A stretch of DNA of 64,000 bases, taken from contig NMRA01000444.1 in NCBI GenBank assembly GCA_002633005.1, positions 265,538-329,537 on the forward strand. The letters are read 5' to 3'. Each line of letters opens with the position of its first letter. Position 1 is the stretch's first letter. A program made the position numbers and the translations under genes. The notes below the pieces were generated by a model. The model did no database searches. It was not told the origin of the DNA and was given only the letters and a program-made list of their open reading frames with translations. Positions 56,247 through 64,000 of the stretch are shown in pieces. Source of the stretch: Phoronis australis (taxonomy: Eukaryota; Phoronida; Phoronidae).

Positions 56247-56402
56247 GTTGACGCTTGGACCTCGCTAAAAAGCAAGAGTTCGCGAGATTACGTGAGATAT
56301 TGTCATGTATTTTCAATAAGATTGCATGATTTTGGCTAGATTTTAGCAAGGTCCTGGCAAGGAGTATCCTTGGTGCCAGCAGAGGTCCTAGCGTTACTGA
56401 AC
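56247..56402. mobile_element. MITE-like element, copy 2 (opposite orientation)
   Basis: The right end AGGTCCTAGCGTTACTGAAC is identical to the right end of copy 1. The left half (ACCTCGCTAAAAAGCAAGA, CGCGAGATTACG) is the reverse complement of the copy 1 interior. The left terminus is more diverged. Confidence 0.6.
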
Positions 56403-56433
56403 TCTTAACCGATTTGCGTGTGTTGCAGTAGTG

Positions 56434-56569
56434 GAAGGTGCATCAGTCCTAAGCCGAAGATGCACTAGTCCAAAGGTGCACTATTTTGAAGGTGCACTAG
56501 TTCGAAGGTGCACTAGTCAGGAAGTACACTAGTCCAAAAGTACACTAGTCCGAAGGTCCTCTAATCCGA
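56434..56569. repeat. 15-18-bp tandem array (GAAGGTGCACTAGTC type)
   Basis: About eight degenerate units of the form GAAGGTGCACTAGTCC directly downstream of the MITE copy. Confidence 0.88.
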
Positions 56570-57189
56570 ACTTGGTTGTGTTTTTCATATTTTTTTCATG
56601 CTAGAATAGACAATCGACATTTTTTTGCTCAGGGTGCAAATCTAGATTTTTTATGTTATGCAATTATGTTGACAGAATTCCTTCACCTCTGGCAGATATT
56701 TGTATGATGATCTTGTTTTAGCACTGGTACTTATGACATTTACGCATTTTAAAGTACGAAAAAAAAAAATTATGGCCAGAGTAATCCTTAATATAGCTGA
56801 ACATAGCCAGAACTCCATTGTTATTTTGTTTCACTGAAACATTGCATGTTTTTGATACACGTGGCATTTAATTAAGTCACACATTTAATTGAAATTTAAT
56901 GTTTTTTCGTGATCTTAACATGTATTTCTTGGTTTTCTTCAGGTGATTGCAGGGATCTGAAATGTCAAACACATTAAGTTTCAGACACACTTGCACAATG
57001 ATATCAATCTTATGCAAAAACACTAAATTTGCATGTGCTCTTTCTCTTACACCAATGGCTGAAAAAGAAGCTGTGTTTTTTAATGTTTGATGGTATATAG
57101 AATTTGATTTAACCACATATTTGTACCAGATGTCCTGGTGATAATATTCCTCAACCAAATAATATCACTGTCACCTAAATGAAGCTGTG

Positions 57190-57675
57190 TATTCTCCATA
57201 GCCCTGTCTGAATTCCATTAAATTCTTCCATAAATAAAAGAAATTTGATACTGCACATTGGGAATCTTGAAGATATCTTTGGCCCACAAAAATATTAGAC
57301 CTATTCCTGGTTTTGAATTGATCATAAGCAAAAATGTCTTTCGTATTCTCCGTAGCCCCTGTATTCTCCGTAGCGCCCAACTTTGAATTGTTAGTTACAT
57401 GGTTTGAAAAAACTTGTATCTAGGTGCATTTACTGTATGGCGACAAATAAACTCCCCTACACAAGACAAATTACAAATTTTTATTTATGGGTGGGATTTG
57501 AGGCAAGTTTAGCTAAAATTACTTTTTCAGTTTAAGCCCATTATTAATAAAATACGAATGTTCTTTGGTCATTCAGAAGTGTTGTTATTAGCAAGTAAAT
57601 GAACTGTATTGCATTTGCTCAAGTATTCATCCACTTATAAACAGGTATCTGCATATTTTGTATTCTCCGTAGCCC
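57190..57675. repeat. interspersed TATTCTCCGTAGC motif, four copies
   Basis: TATTCTCC(G/A)TAGC occurs at 57190, 57344, 57362 and 57661, with unrelated AT-rich sequence between. Possibly remnants of a longer repeat. Confidence 0.6.
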
Positions 57676-58313
57676 CATTTATGACCTCTGCGCTATATGA
57701 GACTTATGCATATAATGTTTACTGATGATGAAACATGTTTTCCTATATTTCTTTGATGGTAGTTAATGGAATGAGGCATTCCTTTTGACAGTGATGTGAC
57801 TGATAATAGTAAGTGCTGAGTATGTCTAAAGATTAATTACAGTCGCTGTGTTTTATTTGTATATTCACACCTTGTGAAGCATACACAGGTGTGAACCTAT
57901 TTTTTATATTGATGTTCAGTGATTAAGTACATGAGTTACCAATAATAAACTTTCTTGTTCCTAAGCCACATTTAAGTCTGGGATTTGCTGATTTTGCTAC
58001 AAACATTTTTTAAATTCATCGTCAAAATATATTTTGCCATCCGATTTAAGACTAGGGTTGCATTGGATCATGGGAGCTTATTTCGATCTTGTAAAACATG
58101 GCTGCAGTATCCACCATAAGTAAAGAATAACCACTATCATCAAGTAAATAACTCACCAGGGATGGTTCTTTAAATCACCTTAGTAACCTATGGCTATAAC
58201 CAGTGTCGATGCACCGTCAGTTGTGAGTACACTGATGCTATAATAGTGTAGTAGGGTTAAAGGTCAGAAAGAAAATGACTGATTTACATTGCTTTTTGTT
58301 TCAGGGTGCTACC

Positions 58314-61300
58314 ATGGGAAACGGTGAAGCGAAACTGGCCACCACTGATGAGGGTGTTATTCCTCAGTTGCAGGGAGCTCTTGATGCTTTAGAGCAGTTG
58401 CAGAGGAGTAATTCAATGCCTCATGCTCAGATCCTGTCTAGTCAACCGGCTCATGGTTCTTTAATAGGGGACATACCAAAACCTAGTGTAGACCAACAAG
58501 GGTTTGGTGCTTCAGACAGAGTAGGTAGAAGCCAGTATGGTGAATATTCTGGTTCTGTTCGCAGTGGAACGAGCTATGAACAGCCCTTGTTGTTTACAAG
58601 TGGGTATTCACAAAGTGGCAGCAGAGAGGTGGCGCCTGGCAGTAGTCACCACCGGTATGAACAGCCTTATCCTCAGGTGCACCGTGGTGAGTCAACTCTT
58701 CCTGCACTCTCCAAGTCAATCTTGAAAAACAAAAATCAAACGTCATTGAGTCCCCAGGATAGTGCAGATAAGATAGAGCAGAGACAAGATGATCATACTG
58801 CTGACAGTATTGCCGATAACTTTTCAGAGTGGATACGATCAAACAAGGGGTTTGATGTGATGAAAGAGGGGGTTGCCACGTACAAGCAATCAATTGAGGC
58901 CAAGAAAAACTCTGATGGGTCGTGCATGCAAAGTGAATATAACCTCTTCATGAAGGGTATTGGTAAGTCAGTCAGTCATATTCAGCAGCAATTACCATCA
59001 ACTGGCCGAGAGCTGTCTGAGAATTCAGCAATGGCACAGTGGCTAGAACAACATTATTCCACCAGGGGTCAAGTCCATGTCAATCAAGCGACTGCAGGAG
59101 TTCAAGGGACAAATTCATTTGATAGTCCTGTGATGGCTGCAGGGCTAGCTCAACAGTATCAAGAGCATTTGAAGAAAAATGAGGTGCTTTTGAGGTCTGC
59201 AGACATCCAGCATCAACCTACAAGTCAGCTGGCACAGCCCGCCCCATATGTGTCTGAGTCTGTTGAACCATATGTGTCTAGGTCTGCCTTTGCTGCCACA
59301 GCTAGTACACCAGGGTTCAATCCATTGGTACCTTATCATGTGAGAAGCAATGAAGAGTCATACAGCTCACATTGTGTTAGCGTTTCCATGCAACGTGTCA
59401 GTCGCTGGATTGATGGACAGTCAGGTTTGGACTATTCCACCAAAAGTGGTGACAAGACACTGAGTAGAAGTAGGAGCAGAGATAGGTCACGCAACCGCTG
59501 GAGTCGAAGTCGCAGTCGAAGCAGACCATATAGAAATGGTAGCAGAAGCTCAGGAAGAACACCTGCGCACAGTAGAGGGCGCTACCAAAGCAGCAGCAGC
59601 AGCAGCAGCAGTACTGGTAGTATTAGTAGAAGCAGCGGCAGAAGCAGCTCAAGTTCAAGTAGAAGTAGGCTGAGTGGCAGCGGTGGCACAAGAAGTAGGA
59701 ATCATGTTGTACGAAGAAGGAGTCATGATAGAGGACGTAGGAGTCATGCTAGAGGAGATAGGAATCATGTTGTACGAAGTAGGAGTCGTGAAAGAGGAGA
59801 TAGGAATCGTAAAAGAGGAGATAGGAGTCGTGAAAGAGGAAATAGGAGTCGTGAAAGAGGAAATAGGAGTCGTGACATACGAAGTAGGAATCGTGATGGA
59901 GGAAACAGGAGTCATGATATACGAAGTAAGAGTCGTGATAGAGGAGATAGGAGTCGTGATATACGAAGTAGGAATCGTGATGGAAGATACAGGAGTCATG
60001 ATATACGAAGTAAGAGTTGTGAAAGAGGAGATAGGAGTCATGATATACGAAGTAGGAATCGTGATAGAGGAGATAGGAGTCGTGATAGACGAAGTTATGA
60101 TGGAAGTCATAGCGGAATTCGTGATCGGAGACAAGGAGGTAAGGATAGAGAAATGCAGGTTTATAAGAAACACACAGGGAACAATCTAGAAGACGATTAT
60201 ATTGTGGATGAGCAGGAGAGTAAGTGTCGAGCTGCAAAAGGCCTTCCAATTCAGTTTGATAGTAAACTGTTAAGGAGTGCTGATGAACAAGAGTACTCAA
60301 GCACAATACATGATGAGCGAGACAGAAGAAAGATGGAGGAGGTCATCCGCAATAGCTCTGCTGAGGAGCGACAAGCGCATATGCCAGGTCCGTGGACCTT
60401 GATTGGTGAAAAAGATGTGCTGTTGACCAGAGAGGAGGTGAGTTTGGAGTTGGTTGTAATGAAGAACATGCAAGGATGTGTCTGCTGTGCAAGTCTTTAT
60501 CCAGGATTTCGAAAATAGGGTGTCCAAAATGGGGTTCCCAATATTTCAGGGCGTCCATGATTCCAACGGCGCATTACCCCCACTCCCCACCACCATTCAC
60601 AGAGAGGTTTTTTACAAAAAACACATTGAACAAGGCTTTTACATCTAAGTTTACAAAAACAGCTCTCGTGTGGTGAGCTTTTTACTAAAAAATTGTTTGG
60701 ATCAAGACTTTCACATCTAAATTTACAGAAACAGCCAAATAGCTTACCAAACAGGTATTACAGATATTACAGACCATTGAGTGCAATGATGTTGGTGATC
60801 TCAAGTCAAATTGCCCTTATAAAGTTTGTTGTATCATCTTAACTAGCTTTATATTCTGGACAATGAATCATCAAAGCTGCAGTTACCAAGACAAGAAAAA
60901 TGCATAAATGATGCCTGGTTTATATTTTGGCAACAGGTGTCACTACTGCTCCACATTAAGACGCACACAGAAAAGCATGAAACGGCACAAACTCAAACAT
61001 TTTAAATGGGCATATTTTTGTGGCACATCATATTATTAAAATAATGACATTTATTTTGCTTTTGATGTTTTTTAAAAATATGAAAAATATTTAACTACAG
61101 CTCTGAAACACCAGTTTGGAGTTAACCAAGGTCTCTGTCCCTGTGCTAATGATTGACAGGTCTACCAAATACTTTGAAAAGAGTTTGAACATTGCAACAT
61201 TTTATACAACACATGCACTCACCCAGCGTTTTGGTAACAAAATAGCCGGCGGACTAAAAAAAAAAAAATGGGCGCAATCCCTAGTTGTGAACCTTTTGGT

Positions 61301-63113
61301 TACAAAATAGCCGTCGGACCACTGTGAATTGCGCATTTGTGCTTGTTTAGTGTGGACGTTTTGTTTCTCACAGGTGGACCTTTTTGCTCACTTTGCCCCC
61401 CCCCACGCAACAGTATCAGCCTTGAATGGCCAATGCAACAATGTAATAGCCCATTTAGTTATTTAGTGAAATAACATTTTTGCGAGAATCGAGACCATTC
61501 TCGAACCCGGTCCGCAAGAATTTCGAGTTGTCGACATTACCACTACACCACTCAGCGGCTGACATCATCGAACGTGAAAATAGAATACTTAAATGAGCGC
61601 GCGCAACAATCGCATGTTCAGCAAAGGGCATTGTACCAACATTTATACGCTATGAAAAATAAGACGCATAATTTCCATAAAAATGACTTTAGTGAAAGTG
61701 ATCTCTCATTATCTCTCACTTGTAAATCACTGATCTTCAATTTGAATGCGGATATCATGTCATCAGGATCCTTTGACTTGAGCATTATACTCAGTTACCA
61801 GTGATGACCTACTTTAGCAGACAATATTTTCTCGGTCGAAGCTTAACGTGATAAATTGTGTAGCAAGCTATAATAGTTGCTAAGCCTTAATTTATAAATT
61901 CACTTTCTTTCCATGTAATGTTTCTCATTTAGTATGTGGTATAAATAAATTATTAAATGTTCTCAGTCGTTACCCCCTTATCTAGAGTCCTCATGGATTT
62001 TGGAGAATTATCTAAAATCCACTTGGGGTCTAGAATACGGGGATAACACGACTTAGAACATGTAATAATCTATATTTATATAGGTATACATTGCATATTT
62101 CTTTCTGAGTTGAAAGGGCCAACTTCTCTCTTTCATTTACTAAAAGTTCTACGTAGTAATCTTACAATGTGTGTGTCCAAACCGGTGAAATTCTGATTGA
62201 CAGGGCGTCCAAATGATGCATTGGGCGTCCTTGCCAGGGCGGCCAGATTAGTGCTAGGGCATTCATTTGGACGTCCAAATGGACGCCCAGGACGTACGCT
62301 GCATGAAGGCCTGCTGCTATGACACATTTGATGCAGGTATTTTTGTCTGCGATGAGGAAGCTACAGATGTTTCAAGTAATTTATTAGTCCTAATGTCCTT
62401 ATGATTTGATGCACTCTGTGTCTTCTTAGTAAACTCTTAGTCAACCAAATGGTTAAGACACACGCTTTTTTGATTGAATATGCATGGTTGCAGGTTGATC
62501 ATTGAAAATGTAGCACTACTGGATTTAAAGTGCGGCGACTTTGTTTGTGATCTAATGGAATACAGGGAATAATGCTGGACTGTTTTAACCAATCATTTGG
62601 CTTTTACTGAAGAACTTGTCTCACGCGTTACTTTGCACCCTTTAACTCAAATGCATCTCAAACAATTGTCTGAGTTTTCTGTGATCTACTGTGATTGTAG
62701 GTGGTAAGGACACATATAGTTGGCCTCTTGCTTCATTTTTGTAAAATGTGGCATGCTGTGAAGTTGTAAACTAACGGGTGGTTGCTTTGTTGGGATATTT
62801 CAGAAATTTCGGAAATTTGGTGCAAGGAATGGCTTGTCGAATGAAGAAATAGGTTTGTAAAACCCCATTTTTTCTCAACTGTAATACTGTATTATGTACG
62901 TTTTGAATTTAATAATTTATTGAACTCTCTTCTCAAAATAAACACTGCTTCTTATAATTTGAGACTGCTTCCATTTGTCCCCCTGAGAATTTACAAAACT
63001 TTCCTAGAAACAGTTCTCGTAGCATTAGTAGGGGGCTGAACATATTTTACTTGATTCTGCTTTCCAGAACTGAAAGCCAAGAAGTTTGATGTGAACCTCA
63101 CGCCAGAAGAAAG
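58314..63113 (+). CDS. SR/RD-repeat protein of unrecognised family, 3'-partial
   Basis: The large exon 58305-60437 starts after an acceptor nine bases before ATG 58314 (ACCATGG) and encodes 708 codons. Exons 62804-62852 and 63068-63113 continue in phase; the gene runs off the window. Residues 1-380 are polar and Gln/Ser-rich without a domain I recognise. Residues ~382-615 are an SR domain, first RS dipeptides and a Ser run, then a GDRSRDIRSRNRDG-type repeat with roughly 8- and 16-residue periods. After this comes a non-repetitive acidic/charged segment with MPGPWTLIGEKDVLLTREE, KFRKFGARNGLSNEEI and KKFDVNLTPEER, which looks like a conserved domain. SR domains usually mark nuclear, RNA-processing proteins, so a splicing-related role is likely but unproven. 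I could not match the non-SR parts to a named family. Confidence 0.75.
59580..59670. repeat. AGC/AGT serine-codon run within the SR exon
   Basis: AGCAGC runs encode a Ser-rich stretch ((S)8 then SGRSSSSSSRS). A coding microsatellite, likely length-polymorphic. Confidence 0.8.
59690..60115 (+). repeat. coding RD/RE minisatellite
   Basis: 24-bp units of the type GGAGATAGGAGTCGTGAT and GTACGAAGTAGGAATCGTGAT alternate, giving RGDRSRD/IRSRNRD repeats. The regular period also keeps two antisense frames open. Confidence 0.88.
61351..61408. mobile_element. GGGGCTCGAA-family fragment, copy C
   Basis: GTGGACGTTTTGTTTCTC and GGTGGACCTTTTTGC, then a C-run, follow the right half of copies A and B in order. 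Confidence 0.5.
61483..61560 (-). repeat. tRNA-derived sequence, likely SINE head
   Basis: On the minus strand TGGTGTAGTGG (61550-61540) fits a polymerase III A box and GGTTCGAGAAT (61508-61498) fits a B box, at tRNA-like spacing. The sequence begins AGCCGCTGAGTGGTGTAGTG. Stem pairing is imperfect, so a tRNA-derived SINE or tRNA pseudogene is more likely than a working tRNA. Confidence 0.55.
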
Positions 63114-63262
63114 GTTTGTTTTCACAATTATAAACTCTGTAGCTGAATGTTAATCAGTGTGTCCGCATGCAAGCTGTGTGGAAACTGCACTCTTCTCTAT
63201 TATTAGCGTGTTTGTAGTTTAGATGCAGCTTTCACTAGAGACAATATGTATTTTGTGTTTAG

Positions 63263-63402
63263 AGCTGCTATATACCCACAATCCTTCACAAAGTTGCTAT
63301 ATACCCACAATCTTTCACAAAGCTGCTATATACCAACAATCCTTCACAAAGCTGCTATATATCCACAAGCCCTCACAAAGCTGCTATATACCAGCAAAAG
63401 GT
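63263..63402. repeat. 29-bp minisatellite, five copies
   Basis: AGCTGCTATATACCCACAAT-type units start at 63263, 63292, 63321, 63350 and 63379, in the SR-gene intron. Confidence 0.92.
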
Positions 63403-64000
63403 ACTATATCAGTGTTCTCCACGGCCTGTTTTAACTCGACGCTGCAACGAGTTTAGATTTTGCTGCGTCGAGTTTGGAAAATGTGCGTCGAGTTTAGAAA
63501 GTGCTGCGTGCTGCGTCAGGTTTGAACTTTTGTCCTGGCTTGGTATTTCAGCCCTCAACCCTAAAGCAGTGCCTAATTAACCAACATCAAGCCCAATACA
63601 GAACTTTAGAGGCAGTCAACACTATATGTATAACTTCGTAAGACACTACAAAAGTTTAAATTATTATTAACAAAATCTGCAAAAAACTTTAAATAACAAA
63701 CATTTCATGGAGTCACCTAGCTTGCTTAATTGAATGACTAATTTACTTTGTCATTCTAACTTTAAAATTTTGCAAGTCAACCTATAAAAAAGCAATTTAA
63801 TTTGCTTAATAAAGACAATTTTGATTTTGACTGACATCTAGTGGCAGGTTAGAACTTCATGAGCTTATTAAACTTGACAACAGGTGTCACTAAAAACTAG
63901 GTCACATCAGAACTCATGTTAGTAGTACTTAATATGTCTAATTGATATTAAAATCGGCATTGGTATTATTAAAGGAACTTTTGATCTTTTGTTTGCTGCT
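63403..64000. other. intronic tail of the window, no exon seen
   Basis: AT-rich sequence after the last recognised SR-gene exon. A few repeats of a GCTGCGTCGAGTTT-type motif occur near 63435-63520. No coding exon recognised. Confidence 0.5.

Larger units (their letters stand above)
53361..58304. other. CIT to SR-gene interval, mostly repeats
   Basis: No convincing coding exon. It contains short tandem duplications (53723-53796, 54132-54205), a MITE copy (56247-56402), a tandem array (56434-56569) and scattered TATTCTCCGTAGC motifs (57190-57675). A donor-like AA|GTGAGT after 56103, in locally GC-richer sequence, might mark an untranslated first exon of the downstream SR-type gene; this is speculative. 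Confidence 0.5.
60438..62803 (+). other. SR-gene intron with repeats
   Basis: 2.4-kb intron with no exon seen. It contains a fragment of the GGGGCTCGAA family (61351-61408), a tRNA-like sequence (61483-61560, minus) and GGCGTCC/GGACGCC-rich sequence (62200-62295). Confidence 0.6.

Noticed and set aside
59655-60306. Long antisense open frames (172 and 185 codons) and a second sense frame (171 codons) opposite the SR exon
   Set aside because: They arise from the 24-bp coding repeat, whose regular period avoids stops in several frames. Their products are monotonous Ser/Thr/Ile or His/Asp/Tyr repeats without splice or start context. The sense SR frame is longer, has a good start after an acceptor and continues in phase into further exons.

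Overview
The window is nuclear DNA from an animal. Genes are split into many small exons with GT-AG introns of roughly 0.3-1.5 kb, introns and intergenic DNA are AT-rich, (CA)n/(GT)n microsatellites are long, and small inverted-repeat elements are scattered throughout. Compact introns and the repeat content suggest a non-vertebrate bilaterian, perhaps a marine invertebrate. I cannot name the species or phylum from sequence alone.

Layout, left to right. (1) 417-3791, plus strand: the last five coding exons of an ABHD11-type mitochondrial alpha/beta hydrolase; the first coding exon is not visible. (2) 7385-16099, minus strand: ten exons of a BICD-family-like cargo adapter (BICDL1/BICDR type), convergent with ABHD11, with a dynein-binding CC1 box and a Spindly box; the 3'-terminal exon was not found. 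(3) 16100-21500: a non-coding interval between the divergent BICDL and CIT genes, holding a fresh-looking 900-bp foldback element with a perfect 9-bp target duplication. (4) 21501-51698, plus strand: a complete citron Rho-interacting kinase (CIT). I rebuilt 43 coding exons; they join with consistent phases into 6012 nt (2003 residues) containing AGC kinase domain, long coiled coil, C1 zinc finger, PH domain, CNH domain and a C-terminal PDZ ligand. The 3' UTR runs to a polyA signal near 53334. (5) 58305 to beyond the window, plus strand: an SR/RD-repeat protein of unrecognised family, incomplete at its 3' end.

CIT and BICDL1 are also neighbours on human chromosome 12q24 (from memory), so the pair looks like old microsynteny. 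Both act on cytoskeletal machinery: CIT at the cytokinetic midbody, BICDL as a dynein-dynactin cargo adapter.

The most unusual feature is in CIT. At several exon edges, short stretches spanning the splice site have been locally duplicated into the intron, leaving decoy acceptors, decoy donors or dead mini-exons. In one case three acceptors spaced exactly 36 bp apart sit in front of the catalytic-loop exon, all in frame and open, so upstream use would insert 12 or 24 residues into the HRD loop. The coiled coil also carries a tandem duplication of a two-exon module. CIT introns host a pair of PIF/Harbinger-like elements, a 403-bp long-TIR element, a perfect 27-bp-arm hairpin and a (GT)180 tract. 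All coordinates and family calls come from reading the sequence by eye; no alignment or database search was run.
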